DNA of 64,000 bases. Source: Paracoccus sp. JM45 (GTDB taxonomy: Bacteria > Pseudomonadota > Alphaproteobacteria > Rhodobacterales > Rhodobacteraceae). This document shows positions 19,428 through 29,770 of this stretch, one piece after another. The notes under the pieces are model-generated. The model searched no databases and had not been told where the DNA came from. It saw only the letters and a list, made by a program, of their open reading frames with translations. The stretch lies in contig NZ_QQVY01000002.1 in assembly GCF_003590715.1 (NCBI RefSeq), positions 240,460 to 304,459 of the forward strand, written 5' to 3'. Position 1 is the stretch's first letter. Every line of letters starts with the position of its first letter. The position numbers and the translations under genes were made by a program.

Positions 19428-20261
19428 TTACACCAAGCGTTCCGCGTGCCATTCCACATGTTCGCCCATCAGGCTTTGGACAAAGAAATAGCTGTGGTCA
19501 AAGCCCGCCTGCATCCGGAACTGGCCGGGTTGCCGACGCTCCATCATGGCATGGGCCAGTGCTTCGGGCTTTAGCAGGTCAAGGAACTGGTCGCTGCTGC
19601 CCTGATCGATCAACACCTCGCCCGGATAGCCGCGTTCACGCATAAGCAGCGTGGAATCATGGGCGTGCCACGCGTCGGGGTCGTCCCCAAGATAAGCAGT
19701 CAGCTGTTTGCGGCCCCAGTCGGATTCAGAGGGGTTCGCAATCGGCGCAAAGGCCGACACCGACCGGTATTGTTCGGGATGGGTCATCGCGATGGTCAAT
19801 GCCCCGTGCCCGCCCATCGAATGGCCTGTGATGCCCATCGCTTCGGGGTCGATAGCAAAGCTTTCGGTCAGCAGTTCGGGCAGCTCGTGGACGATATAGT
19901 CCCACATCTGATAGTTCGGCTTCCACGGGTCCTGTGTTGCATTGACGTAAAAGCCCGCGCCCTTGCCCAGATCATAAGCCTCGTCATCAGCGACATTGTC
20001 ACCGCGGGGCGAGGTGTCGGGAAAGACGATCGCGATACCGGCTTCGTCGCACCATTGCTGGGCGGCGGCTTTGGTCATGGCGTTTTCATGGGTGCAGGTC
20101 AGGCCCGACAGATACCACAGCACCGGTACACGGCCATAATGCGCCATCTGCGGCAGGAAAACCGCAAAGGTCATATCGGTCCCCGTCACCTGCGAGCGGT
20201 GGCGATAGACGCCCTGTGTGCCTCCAAAGCTGCGGTTTTCTGAAAGGGTCTCAAAGCTCAT
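19428..20261 (-). CDS. fghA: S-formylglutathione hydrolase
   Basis: A 277-residue alpha/beta-hydrolase of the esterase D family with the nucleophile elbow GHSMGGHGAL and the oxyanion-side segment LSGLTCTHEN. It hydrolyses S-formylglutathione to formate and glutathione, the last step of glutathione-dependent formaldehyde oxidation. The matching dehydrogenase, adhC, lies about 1.2 kb upstream on the same strand, separated by two small genes. Its start overlaps the end of the GNAT gene by 11 bases. Confidence 0.94.
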   Translation of the reverse strand: MSFETLSENRSFGGTQGVYRHRSQVTGTDMTFAVFLPQMAHYGRVPVLWYLSGLTCTHENAMTKAAAQQWCDEAGIAIVFPDTSPRGDNVADDEAYDLGKGAGFYVNATQDPWKPNYQMWDYIVHELPELLTESFAIDPEAMGITGHSMGGHGALTIAMTHPEQYRSVSAFAPIANPSESDWGRKQLTAYLGDDPDAWHAHDSTLLMRERGYPGEVLIDQGSSDQFLDLLKPEALAHAMMERRQPGQFRMQAGFDHSYFFVQSLMGEHVEWHAERLV

Positions 20262-20772
20262 GGGGCTCTTCCTTCAGGGTCTGGAACATGACCAGTGCAT
20301 CGACGGGGCCATGCTTGGGATGAAGAAACGCATCGGGCAAACGCCCGACGATATCGAAGCCTGCCTTTTGCCACAGATGGATGGCATCCGCATTGGTCGA
20401 GACGACAAAGTTGAATTGCATCGCCCGGAAACCCTGATCACGGGCCCAGACTTTGGCCTCTGTCACAAGCGTCCGCGCAATGCCCGTGCCGCGTGCGTCG
20501 GCGTGGGTGGCAAAAGAGGCATTCGCCACATGTGAACCGCCCGCCGGACGGTTGGCACCGACATGGCTGGTGCCAAGAACACGGCCATCCAGTTCGGCGA
20601 CAAAAGCAGTGAAAGGGTGGGCGAACCAATCCTGCAAAGCCTCATCCCGATCGATGTCGCGGGGCATGCAATATGTTTCGCCAGCACGATAAACGGGGCG
20701 CAGGATGTCCCATATCGCGTCATTGTCTGCGGGAATGGCAGGGCGGACAACCGCCCTGCCTGCCGTTATCAT
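20251..20772 (-). CDS. GNAT-family N-acetyltransferase
   Basis: A 173-residue GNAT protein: RPAIPADNDAIWDILRPV at the N-terminus and the acetyl-CoA loop ADARGTGIARTLV near residue 95, then MQFNFVVSTNADAIHLWQKAGF. Acceptor unknown. Its start overlaps the ClpP-like stop by four bases (ATGA) and its end overlaps fghA, so it is embedded in a ClpP-GNAT-FghA transcript. Confidence 0.88.
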   Translation of the reverse strand: MITAGRAVVRPAIPADNDAIWDILRPVYRAGETYCMPRDIDRDEALQDWFAHPFTAFVAELDGRVLGTSHVGANRPAGGSHVANASFATHADARGTGIARTLVTEAKVWARDQGFRAMQFNFVVSTNADAIHLWQKAGFDIVGRLPDAFLHPKHGPVDALVMFQTLKEEPHEL

Positions 20773-21407
20773 GCCAGTTCATCCACGCTGCGGATGACCT
20801 TGCCCAGAAGCCCGTAATCCAGCGCCTCTTGCGTGTTCAGCCAGAAGTCGCGGTGGGTGTCTTCCTCGATCTTTTCAACCGGTTGGCCAGTGGCATCGGC
20901 AAAGATGTGGTTCAGACGGTCGCGCATCAGGCGGACCTGTTCGGCTTGAATCATCATGTCCGACGTCGTGCCGCCGATCCCGCCCGAGGGCTGGTGGATC
21001 AGGAAGCGCGTGTTGGGCAGGCAATAGCGGTTCTCTTTTTCCGCAGCGACAAAGATCAACGCGCCCGCACTTGCTACCCAGCCCGAACCGATGGTGCGCA
21101 CGGTGGGACGGATGAACTTGATCACGTCATGGATCATGTCACCCGATTCCACATGACCACCCGGAGAGCTGATCAGCATGTTGATAGGTTCGTCGCTTTC
21201 TTCGGCCAGGGCCAGCAGGTGGGCAACGGTGCGCTGTGCCAGCTTGTCGTTGATTGCACCCGCCACGATGACCGTGCGTGATTTGAAATACAATTTGCCG
21301 ATCTTGTCGCCTTCGGGCAGGCCCAGACCACCGTCCTTGTCGCCCTTGGGCTGGCGGTCGTCGTCTTCTTCATGATCGTCGTCGTCATCCAGCCACTGAT
21401 GGCGCAT
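20769..21407 (-). CDS. ClpP-like serine protease with acidic N-terminal tail
   Basis: A 212-residue ClpP-fold protein. Ser113 in WVASAGAL, His138 in FLIHQPSGG and Asp187 in THRDFWL have the same spacing as the E. coli ClpP catalytic triad (25 and 74 residues), so it is probably active. The N-terminus has an unusual acidic stretch, LDDDDDHEEDDDR, before the fold starts near residue 34. ClpP peptidases work as heptamers with an AAA+ partner. No Clp ATPase is adjacent, so this is probably a paralogue of the main clpP. The ATG at 21407 has AGGAG seven bases upstream; a longer frame starting at 21449 lacks this. Confidence 0.85.
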   Translation of the reverse strand: MRHQWLDDDDDHEEDDDRQPKGDKDGGLGLPEGDKIGKLYFKSRTVIVAGAINDKLAQRTVAHLLALAEESDEPINMLISSPGGHVESGDMIHDVIKFIRPTVRTIGSGWVASAGALIFVAAEKENRYCLPNTRFLIHQPSGGIGGTTSDMMIQAEQVRLMRDRLNHIFADATGQPVEKIEEDTHRDFWLNTQEALDYGLLGKVIRSVDELA

Positions 21408-21488
21408 TGGCCTGCTCCTTCTTCGTTCTTGGGGCGTCGGCGGGGCCATGCGGCCCCGCTATTCTTTTACCTAAGCAGCCATGAACGA

Positions 21489-22619
<1,131 letters not shown>

Positions 22620-22807
22620 ATTTATCGTCTCCTATCGATCCGGCAGGCTTTCGGTCAGGTCGAAGGGGTCGGCCAGCGTCCCCTCCGGCAGGATAAAACG
22701 GTTCTGGCCCATTCACGGCAGGCAGGCAAGGGACCCGCCTGTCCGGCACGCGTTGCAGGTTTAAACCGCAGGAAATAGGGCGCGGAATTGATCAGTTCTG
22801 TGCAGGT

Positions 22808-22836
22808 TAAAAAAGCCCGCCCTGTCAGGGGCGGGC
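22808..22836 (-). terminator. Intrinsic terminator after grpE
   Basis: On the minus strand an 8-bp GC stem (22829-22836 with 22815-22822) is followed by a run of Ts, the classic Rho-independent pattern, 15 bases past the grpE stop. It ends the hrcA-grpE transcript. Confidence 0.85.
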
Positions 22837-22850
22837 CGCAGTCGCTCAGC

Positions 22851-23384
22851 TTAGCTGGCCGGGGTCGATGATACGCCGACCTTGGCCGGACGCAGCAAGC
22901 GGTCATGCAGGCGGAAACCGTTATCCATCACCTGAATCACCTCGCCGGCGACAGTACCGGGGGCGGGGGCTTCGAACATCGCCTCGTGGAAGGTGGGGTC
23001 GAATTTTTCGCCCAATTCGGGGCGGATGACGGTGATGCCATGTTTGGTAAAGACATTGGACAATTCGCGCAGGGTCAGATCGACCCCCTCGATCAGGGCC
23101 GAGGCTGCGGCGCGTTGTTCATCCGTGGCCGCATCCAGCGCGCGGGTCAGCGCGTCATGCACGGGCAGCAGGTCCCGTGCCAAACGCGAACCGCCATAAT
23201 TTTCTGCGTCGCGACGGTCCTTGTCCGCCCGCTTGCGGGAATTTTCCGCATCGGCCAGCGCGCGCATCCATTTGTCGCGCATCTCGTCACGCTCGGCTGT
23301 CAGGCGAAGAACGGCATCTTCGTCCTGATCCGCCAGCGGATCATTCAGGAAATCATCCATAGGCTGTTCATTCTGATCGGTCAT
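22851..23384 (-). CDS. grpE: Nucleotide exchange factor GrpE
   Basis: A 177-residue GrpE: acidic N-terminus, a long helical coiled-coil part (residues ~25-75, with KWMRALADAENSRKRADKDR), and the beta domain ending FRLHDRLLRPAKVGVSS. It releases ADP from DnaK in the heat-shock chaperone cycle. The start at 23384 is eight bases after the hrcA stop, so the two form an operon. dnaK and dnaJ are not in this window. Confidence 0.95.
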   Translation of the reverse strand: MTDQNEQPMDDFLNDPLADQDEDAVLRLTAERDEMRDKWMRALADAENSRKRADKDRRDAENYGGSRLARDLLPVHDALTRALDAATDEQRAAASALIEGVDLTLRELSNVFTKHGITVIRPELGEKFDPTFHEAMFEAPAPGTVAGEVIQVMDNGFRLHDRLLRPAKVGVSSTPAS

Positions 23385-23391
23385 CTTCAGT

Positions 23392-24447
23392 TCATCCTTT
23401 CCGGCCGGACAGCACACGCCCAACCAGCTGCGCGGTATAATCAACGATCGGCACGATCCGGCCATAGTTCAGCCGGGTTGGTCCGATAACACCGACCGCG
23501 CCTACAATCTTACGATCGGCATTCATATAGGGTGAAACCACCAGAGCGGAACCCGAAAGTGAAAAAAGCTTGTTTTCAGAGCCGATGAAAATGCGAACAC
23601 CCTCGCCCCGCTCGGTCAGGTCCAGAAAATCAACGATATCGCGCTTGCGTTCCAAATCGTCGAACAGGATGCGAATCCGGTCGATATCGGCCACTTCGCT
23701 GTCCAGCAGGTTCGCACGCCCCCGAACAATCAGCCGCGGATCGGCGGTTTCGGGACCCCAAAGTGCAATCCCTGATTCGACCAGCTCGGCTGCCAGTACA
23801 TCCAGTTCGCGCCGCCGGTTCGAGATTTGCTGGGACAAATGGCCGCGCAGTTCCGCGACGGTCTTTCCTTCGGCCATGGCGTTCAGGAAATTCCCGGCCT
23901 CGCGCATGGACGACGGGGTCTGGCCCGGTGGCGGGGTGAAAATGCGGTTTTCGACATGGCCGTCGGCAAAGACCAGCACCACCAAGGCGCGGTCGATGCC
24001 AAGGCTGACAAATTCGATATGCCGGATCGGTGCTTCATGTTTAGGCATCAACACCAATGAGGCGCCGCGGGTGATGGACGACAGTGCCGTGCTGACCCGA
24101 TCCAGCAGCACGCCGGTTTCGGGATCGTCATTGCCAAGGGTCTGGTCGATGGCCGCGCGGTCGTTCGGGGCAACCTGATCGATCTCCATCATGCCATCGA
24201 CGAACATCCGCAGCCCCTGCTGGGACGGCAACCGCCCCGCCGAGCTGTGCGGGCTGTCTAGTAACCCCATGAATTCAAGGTCTTGCATGACGTTGCGGAT
24301 CGTTGCGGCGCTGATTTTTTCCGACAGCGTGCGCGTCAACGTGCGGGAACCCACAGGTTCACCCGTATCAAGATAGCCTTCGACCACCCGACGAAAGACT
24401 TCGCGGGACCGGTCGTTCAATTGATTCAACAGCGTTTCCTGGCTCAT
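23392..24447 (-). CDS. hrcA: Heat-inducible transcription repressor HrcA
   Basis: A 351-residue HrcA with an N-terminal winged helix (SREVFRRVVEGYLDTGEPVG, ISAATIRNVMQDLE) and the HrcA core with YVSPYMN-like and IGPTRLNYGRIVPIV segments. It represses groESL and other chaperone genes through CIRCE elements. No CIRCE inverted repeat is visible in the 72-base gap upstream, so autoregulation is not supported here. Divergent from rph, the usual alphaproteobacterial arrangement. Confidence 0.95.
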   Translation of the reverse strand: MSQETLLNQLNDRSREVFRRVVEGYLDTGEPVGSRTLTRTLSEKISAATIRNVMQDLEFMGLLDSPHSSAGRLPSQQGLRMFVDGMMEIDQVAPNDRAAIDQTLGNDDPETGVLLDRVSTALSSITRGASLVLMPKHEAPIRHIEFVSLGIDRALVVLVFADGHVENRIFTPPPGQTPSSMREAGNFLNAMAEGKTVAELRGHLSQQISNRRRELDVLAAELVESGIALWGPETADPRLIVRGRANLLDSEVADIDRIRILFDDLERKRDIVDFLDLTERGEGVRIFIGSENKLFSLSGSALVVSPYMNADRKIVGAVGVIGPTRLNYGRIVPIVDYTAQLVGRVLSGRKG

Positions 24448-24519
24448 ATGCCTCGTGGGGTTGCGGGACAGTGCCCTCGGGCGGTATTGGACAGATTATC
24501 TTCACGAAAAGGATGAACC

Positions 24520-25233
24520 ATGCGCCCCTCTGGCCGGAATCTAAGCGAAATGCGCCCGATTTCAATTGAAACCGGTGTCATGCGCCATGCCGAGGGGTCA
24601 TGTCTGATCCGTTGCGGCAATACCCACGTGCTGTGCACGGCAACCATCGAAGACCGTCCCCCGCGGTTCCTGAAGGGGACCGGTCTGGGTTGGGTCACCG
24701 CCGAGTATGGCATGTTGCCCCGTGCCACGAACAGCCGCAACCGTCGTGAAGCCACCAGTGGCCAGCAAACCGGTCGCACACAGGAAATCCAGCGCCTGAT
24801 CGGCCGCAGCCTGCGTGCGGGCATCGACCGTTCCGCATTGGGTGAACGCCAGATCACCATCGATTGTGACGTCATCCAGGCCGATGGCGGCACCCGTTGC
24901 GCCTCCATTACCGGCGGCTGGGTCGCACTGCGTTTGGCGGTGAAAAAACTGCTGAAGGCTGGTGTTGTGACCAGTGATCCGGTCATCGACCATGTCGCCG
25001 CTGTCAGCTGCGGCATCTATGCCGGACAGCCGCTGGTCGATCTGGATTACGCCGAAGACAGCGAAGCAGGCACCGACGGCAATTTTGTCATGACCGGCGC
25101 AGGCCGCCTGATCGAGGTGCAGATGTCTGCAGAAGGCGCGACCTTCACCCGCGATGAAATGGGCAAGCTGCTGGATCTGGCCGAAGGCGGCATGGCCGAT
25201 CTGGTCGCCGCACAGAAGGCAGCACTGGCATGA
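24520..25233 (+). CDS. rph: Ribonuclease PH
   Basis: A 237-residue phosphorolytic exoribonuclease that trims tRNA 3' ends. It shows the full family signature: [50 protein letters not shown] and [18 protein letters not shown]. Its stop overlaps the rdgB start by four bases (ATGA). Confidence 0.97.
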   Translation: MRPSGRNLSEMRPISIETGVMRHAEGSCLIRCGNTHVLCTATIEDRPPRFLKGTGLGWVTAEYGMLPRATNSRNRREATSGQQTGRTQEIQRLIGRSLRAGIDRSALGERQITIDCDVIQADGGTRCASITGGWVALRLAVKKLLKAGVVTSDPVIDHVAAVSCGIYAGQPLVDLDYAEDSEAGTDGNFVMTGAGRLIEVQMSAEGATFTRDEMGKLLDLAEGGMADLVAAQKAALA

Positions 25234-25838
25234 GGAAGTTTACCGAAAAACGCCTGCTGGTCGCCACACATAACGCCGGCAAACTGGCCGAGATGCGTGC
25301 CCTGCTGGCTCCTTACGGGGTCGAGGTTGTCGGCGCGGCTGATATGGGTCTGGGCGAGCCGGTCGAAACCGAAGACAACTTTATCGGCAACGCCCGTATC
25401 AAGGCCCGCGCCGCGATGGAGGCCACCGGTCTGCCCGCCCTGTCCGATGACAGTGGCATCAGCGTTGATGCGCTGGATGGTGCGCCCGGCGTCTATACCG
25501 CCGATTGGGCCGAAACCGGAAATGGCCGCGACTTTCCCATGGCCATGAAGCGCACATGGGACGAGCTGGAGGCCATTAACGCCCCTGCCCCGCGTCTTGC
25601 ACAGTTCCGTTGCACGCTGGTTCTGATGTGGCCGGACAATCACGAGGAAATCTTCGAAGGTGTGCTGCCCGGTCAGGTCGTCTGGCCCCCGCGCGGTGCG
25701 GCCGGACACGGCTATGACCCGATCTTTATGCCCGAAAGCCATGACATCACTTTGGGTGAAATGTCGGCCGAAATGAAAAACATCCTTAGTCACCGTGCGA
25801 TCGCAGTCCAGAAAATGCTGGACGCTGCCTTTACCTGA
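25230..25838 (+). CDS. rdgB: XTP/dITP pyrophosphatase (RdgB/HAM1)
   Basis: A 202-residue house-cleaning nucleotidase that hydrolyses non-canonical purine triphosphates such as dITP and XTP. Signature segments: [32 protein letters not shown] and GYDPIFMPE. Translationally coupled to rph. The pair is followed by a terminator hairpin. Confidence 0.96.
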   Translation: MRKFTEKRLLVATHNAGKLAEMRALLAPYGVEVVGAADMGLGEPVETEDNFIGNARIKARAAMEATGLPALSDDSGISVDALDGAPGVYTADWAETGNGRDFPMAMKRTWDELEAINAPAPRLAQFRCTLVLMWPDNHEEIFEGVLPGQVVWPPRGAAGHGYDPIFMPESHDITLGEMSAEMKNILSHRAIAVQKMLDAAFT

Positions 25839-25845
25839 GGGCTTC

Positions 25846-25869
25846 GGCTCGTCCCGTTAGGGGCGAGCC
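25846..25869 (+). terminator. Hairpin after rph-rdgB
   Basis: A 10-bp stem with one G-T pair (25846-25855 with 25860-25869), a four-base loop and a weak T-rich tail (TAATTTT). It separates rph-rdgB from hemW. Confidence 0.65.
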
Positions 25870-25923
25870 GGTAATTTTCAGGACAAACACCCCGATCCGC
25901 ATCAGGGATATGGTATTTCCGAC

Positions 25924-27090
25924 ATGACAACGACCTCCGAAGATTGGCGCGCTGGCGGTTTTGGGCTGTATGTCCACTGGCCCTTCTGTGCATCGAAATG
26001 CCCCTATTGCGATTTCAACAGCCATGTCGTTGCACATGTCGATCAGAAGCGATGGGCCGATGCCCTGACCGCCGAAATCGCCCGTGTGGCCGCAGAAACG
26101 CCGGATCGCCACCTTGGCAGCATCTTCTTTGGCGGCGGCACCCCGTCCCTGATGTTGCCCGAAACCGTCGATGCCGTCATTCGTGCGGCGCAAGCCGGTT
26201 GGGGTTTCACAAACAACATCGAAATCTCGCTAGAGGCGAATCCGACCAGCGTCGAGAAAACCCGCTTTCGGGGCTATGCGGATGCCGGTGTGAACCGCTT
26301 GTCCATGGGCGTGCAGGCGCTGAACGACGACGACCTGCACCGCTTGGGCAGGATGCATTCCGTGGCCGAAGCCCGCGCCGCCTTTGATGTGGCACGTGAT
26401 ACCTTCCGGCGGGTCAGCTTCGATCTGATCTATGCCCGTCAGGGTCAGGAACGCGACGCATGGCGCGCCGAGTTGAACGAGGCACTGTCGATGGCCGTGG
26501 ACCACCTGTCGCTTTATCAGCTGACCATCGAGCCGGGCACAGCCTTCGGTGCGCGTGCAGAAATTGGAAAGCTGCGCGACCTGCCTGATGATGACCTGTC
26601 CGCCGATATGTATGCCGACACGCAAGATATTTGCGCCGCCGCCGGGATGACCGGATACGAGACGTCGAACCATGCACCTGCCGGATCGGAAAGCCGCCAC
26701 AATCTGGTCTATTGGCGTCAAGGTGACTGGGCCGCTGTCGGCCCCGGTGCGCATGGCCGTATCACCCTGCCCCAAGGCCGCATGGCCACCGAGGCCCATC
26801 GTGCCCCCGGCGCATGGCTGGACGCAGTTGAGCAACGCGGAACAGGTGAGCTGCCGCGAGAGTTGATCCCTTCAGAAGAACAGGCAACGGAATATTTGTT
26901 GATGTCGATGCGACTGAACGAGGGGCTGGATATGACCCGCTATGAAAAGCTGGCTGGTCAACCCTTAGATGAAAAGGCAATTGCCTCATTGATCGAACTG
27001 GGGATGGTCGAACAACATCACGACCGACTTTGTGCAACAGATGCGGGGCGACCTGTCCTGAACGCGATTTTGCGCGAATTGGCGCTCTGA
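25924..27090 (+). CDS. hemW: HemW-type radical SAM protein (heme chaperone)
   Basis: A 388-residue radical SAM protein of the HemN/HemW family with the cluster motif FCASKCPYCDFNSH and FGGGTPSLM. Its length and lack of an N-terminal extension fit HemW, a heme-binding maturation factor, better than the true coproporphyrinogen dehydrogenase HemN. In alphaproteobacteria hemW commonly follows rdgB, as here. GC drops in its last 200 bases. Confidence 0.92.
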   Translation: MTTTSEDWRAGGFGLYVHWPFCASKCPYCDFNSHVVAHVDQKRWADALTAEIARVAAETPDRHLGSIFFGGGTPSLMLPETVDAVIRAAQAGWGFTNNIEISLEANPTSVEKTRFRGYADAGVNRLSMGVQALNDDDLHRLGRMHSVAEARAAFDVARDTFRRVSFDLIYARQGQERDAWRAELNEALSMAVDHLSLYQLTIEPGTAFGARAEIGKLRDLPDDDLSADMYADTQDICAAAGMTGYETSNHAPAGSESRHNLVYWRQGDWAAVGPGAHGRITLPQGRMATEAHRAPGAWLDAVEQRGTGELPRELIPSEEQATEYLLMSMRLNEGLDMTRYEKLAGQPLDEKAIASLIELGMVEQHHDRLCATDAGRPVLNAILRELAL

Positions 27091-27091
27091 T

Positions 27092-27448
27092 ATGCGTCGC
27101 AGATTATGGCTGGTGATCGGTTGGTTGTTTACAGGGCTGGCAGTCATCGGCGTTGCCTTGCCCGTCGTTCCAACGGTCCCGTTTTTGTTGGTCGCAGCTT
27201 GGGCCTTTGCCAGATCATCCCCCGTGCTAAGACAGCGTATTCTGGACCATCCGACCTATGGACCCTCGGTCCAAGCGTGGCAGGAACGCGGCGCAGTCGG
27301 CAAAAAAGCCAAGATTTGGGCCATCAGCGCGATGACAGCCGGTGTCGGCTTTTCTTGGTATGTCGGAATGCCCGATTGGGTCGTCGTGACACAAGCCGCA
27401 ATATGCAGCTGCGTTGCGGTTTTCCTGATAACCAGACCATGCAGATAA
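27092..27448 (+). CDS. YbaN-family inner-membrane protein (DUF454)
   Basis: A 118-residue protein with three or four membrane segments (LVIGWLFTGLAVIGVALPVV, then two near the C-terminus) and the DUF454 pattern LPVVPTVPFLLVAAWAFARSSP. Function unknown. One base separates it from the hemW stop, so it is cotranscribed with hemW. It ends 48 bases from the convergent parB stop. Confidence 0.85.
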   Translation: MRRRLWLVIGWLFTGLAVIGVALPVVPTVPFLLVAAWAFARSSPVLRQRILDHPTYGPSVQAWQERGAVGKKAKIWAISAMTAGVGFSWYVGMPDWVVVTQAAICSCVAVFLITRPCR

Positions 27449-27496
27449 ACCACGCTTATTTGGTGAGTTGTTCGCTGGTAAACACCATATAACGTA

Positions 27497-28402
27497 TCAG
27501 GATTGACCGCCCAAAAGTTGGCAAAGCCGGTCCAGTTGATCCAGATCCTTGTAGGAAATTACCAGTTCGCCACCACTTGAACCTTTATCATTAATCTGGA
27601 CATTCATTTTTAGATTGGCCGATAAGTCACCTTCCAAGGCCCAGGTATCCGCATCTTTATCGGTATTTTTGGCTGACTTACGCTGCTGATTTTTCTCGGG
27701 CTGGGACAGTTTACGTACCATTTCTTCGGTATCCCGAACCGAAAGTCCTTTTTCGATGACTTTTCGTGCCAGTTGCTGAGCATTTGGAACCGTAATCAAA
27801 GCCCGTGCATGCCCGGCACTCAATTTGCCATCCTTGACCAGATCCTGAACCTGATCAGGCAGGTTCAGCAAACGTAGCAAGTTCGCAATATGGCTGCGGC
27901 TTTTGTTCAACGCTTCTGCTAAACGTTCCTGCGTATGACCAAAACGGTCCATCAACTGCCGGAACGATGCCGCCTCTTCGATCGCATTTAGGTCCGCACG
28001 TTGAATATTCTCGATAATCGCGACTTCCAGAACCTCGGTATCTGACATCTGGCGGATAATCACCGGAAGCTCGTGCAACTGCGCCATCTGCGCTGCGCGC
28101 CAGCGACGTTCCCCCGCAACAATCTGATAAATGCCGTCATCGTTCGGATGGGGCCGAACAATCAACGGCTGAAGAACTCCACGCTGTTTGAGCGAGGCGG
28201 ATAGTTCTTGCAGCGCATCGGGGTCGAACGTACGACGGGGCTGATCCGGATTCGCAGTAATTTGTTCAATTGGAACAACGATTTGATCTTTTGAACCGCC
28301 CGTTGACGTATCTGCTGGTACAACAGCCAGATCCATATCCGCCATCAACGCTGAAAGTCCGCGACCCAAACCCCGTTTTGCTATTTTGCTGTCAGACATC
28401 AT
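27497..28402 (-). CDS. parB: Chromosome partitioning protein ParB
   Basis: A 301-residue ParB. The N-terminal RGLGRGLSALM contacts ParA. The CTP-binding core includes QPRRTFDP and the GERRWRA motif near residue 95. A helix-turn-helix follows (HTQERLAEALNKSRSHIANLLRLL), and the dimerisation domain ends at QLLGG. It loads at parS sites as a CTP-dependent sliding clamp. Three such sites lie 1.3-3.2 kb upstream in rsmG and mnmG. Overlaps parA by four bases. Confidence 0.97.
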   Translation of the reverse strand: MMSDSKIAKRGLGRGLSALMADMDLAVVPADTSTGGSKDQIVVPIEQITANPDQPRRTFDPDALQELSASLKQRGVLQPLIVRPHPNDDGIYQIVAGERRWRAAQMAQLHELPVIIRQMSDTEVLEVAIIENIQRADLNAIEEAASFRQLMDRFGHTQERLAEALNKSRSHIANLLRLLNLPDQVQDLVKDGKLSAGHARALITVPNAQQLARKVIEKGLSVRDTEEMVRKLSQPEKNQQRKSAKNTDKDADTWALEGDLSANLKMNVQINDKGSSGGELVISYKDLDQLDRLCQLLGGQS

Positions 28403-29184
28403 GCATCCTCCGTCACAAGATTAAGCCTGTCACAGAATTCCTTTGCGAACTGGCGATATGCTACGCTTCCCTTGGATTGCGGATCATAGGTCAGAACAGG
28501 TTGGGCATGGGACGGCGCTTCGGATACCCGCACATTGCGTGGGATCACGGTCGGATAAACCAAATCACCCAGAGTTTCGCGGGCATCAGCTTCCACCTGC
28601 TGAGACAGGTTGTTTCGATAGTCGGACATGGTCAGAAGAATTCCATTAATCCGCAGTGCAGGATTCGCGCCTTGCCGTACCTGTTTTACCGTACCTAAAA
28701 GCTGGGAAAGTCCTTCCAAAGCATAGAATTCAGCTTGAAGTGGGACCAGAACGCTTGTTGCAGCAACCATAGCGTTTACCGTTAGAAGTCCAAGCGCCGG
28801 CGGGCAGTCGATCAGGACAATGGTGCCAGCAGGCGCCAATGAAAGCTGTTTCGTCAGCAAGCGCGTCCGATCCGGCGTTTGCGACAGTTCAACATCTGCG
28901 GATGCCAGATCCGATGTTGCTGGCACGACACTTAGATTCTGAATATCGGTATCAACCGCAGCTTGCAGCAGACCAGCATCGCCGGTCAAAAGATCATAAA
29001 CCGTATACTCACGTTGATCTGTCGATATACCTAATCCGGTCGAAGCGTTCCCCTGAGGGTCTAGATCAACCAATATCGTAGGACGTCCGGATTGCGCCAA
29101 GGCTGCGGCAAGATTAACCGCGGTTGTGGTTTTCCCCACGCCGCCTTTCTGATTTGCGATTGCGACGATCTGCTGCTCACGCAT
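28399..29184 (-). CDS. parA: Chromosome partitioning ATPase ParA
   Basis: A 261-residue ParA/Soj with the deviant Walker A motif NQKGGVGKTTTAVNLA, DLDPQGNASTGLG and LIDCPPALGLLT. It forms ATP-dependent gradients on the nucleoid that move ParB-parS complexes and hence origins. It overlaps rsmG by eight bases, the normal order in alphaproteobacteria next to the origin. Confidence 0.97.
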   Translation of the reverse strand: MREQQIVAIANQKGGVGKTTTAVNLAAALAQSGRPTILVDLDPQGNASTGLGISTDQREYTVYDLLTGDAGLLQAAVDTDIQNLSVVPATSDLASADVELSQTPDRTRLLTKQLSLAPAGTIVLIDCPPALGLLTVNAMVAATSVLVPLQAEFYALEGLSQLLGTVKQVRQGANPALRINGILLTMSDYRNNLSQQVEADARETLGDLVYPTVIPRNVRVSEAPSHAQPVLTYDPQSKGSVAYRQFAKEFCDRLNLVTEDA

Positions 29185-29770
29185 GCGACACTCCGGATAT
29201 CTTCAAAATTGCAGCCTCTGAGTCGGTTTTACTTGGAAACTGTTCTGATTTAAACTGCCAAGTTTCTTCCGCCGCGACCAGTTCTTCTTGCCACTTTCGC
29301 CCTTTCATTAACCAAGCAATACCGTCTGATGAAAGATGCCACGAGATATAACCAAGAAGCTTGGGTAAGGCCGCAAGTGCCCGCGCAGACATATAATCCG
29401 CGTTTAGGGGGCTAATACTTTCAATACGTTGAGGGAGTATAGAAACATTTTTAAGACCAAGCTCACGTATGACAGTTCGCAGAAATTCACACTTGCGCTT
29501 ATCGCTTTCCACAAGCGTTAATTTTAGCTGCGCCTTACGAAAAGCTATTGCAATAACCAATCCGGGCAACCCACCCCCGCTGCCAATATCGACCCAATGA
29601 CCATTTGGCGTTTCCATAATCTCGGTCAGTTGAAGGCAGTCTTCAATATGACGATTGCGAAAATCTACCAAGGTCGAGGGCGCGACCAAATTAATCTTTG
29701 GGTTCCATAGGGTGACAAGGTTCACATACTGATCCAGAAGATCATGTGTTTCACGTGAAACGTTGCTCAT
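29177..29770 (-). CDS. rsmG: 16S rRNA m7G527 methyltransferase
   Basis: A 197-residue RsmG (GidB) with the SAM-binding loop [11 protein letters not shown] near residue 60 and [12 protein letters not shown]. It methylates G527 of 16S rRNA. The N-terminal codons for VSRET coincide with a parS site. Overlaps mnmG by four bases. GC in this block is visibly lower than elsewhere. Confidence 0.96.
   Translation of the reverse strand: MSNVSRETHDLLDQYVNLVTLWNPKINLVAPSTLVDFRNRHIEDCLQLTEIMETPNGHWVDIGSGGGLPGLVIAIAFRKAQLKLTLVESDKRKCEFLRTVIRELGLKNVSILPQRIESISPLNADYMSARALAALPKLLGYISWHLSSDGIAWLMKGRKWQEELVAAEETWQFKSEQFPSKTDSEAAILKISGVSHA
29747..29762. promoter_or_regulatory. parS site 1
   Basis: TGTTTCACGTGAAACG, one mismatch to the 16-base consensus TGTTTCACGTGAAACA, with the 14-base palindromic core intact. 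It lies inside the rsmG 5' coding region about 5 kb from the proposed origin. Confidence 0.92.

Noticed and set aside
24448-24519. CIRCE operator upstream of hrcA
   Set aside because: No TTAGCACTC-N9-GAGTGCTAA or near version found in the gap; HrcA autoregulation is therefore not claimed.
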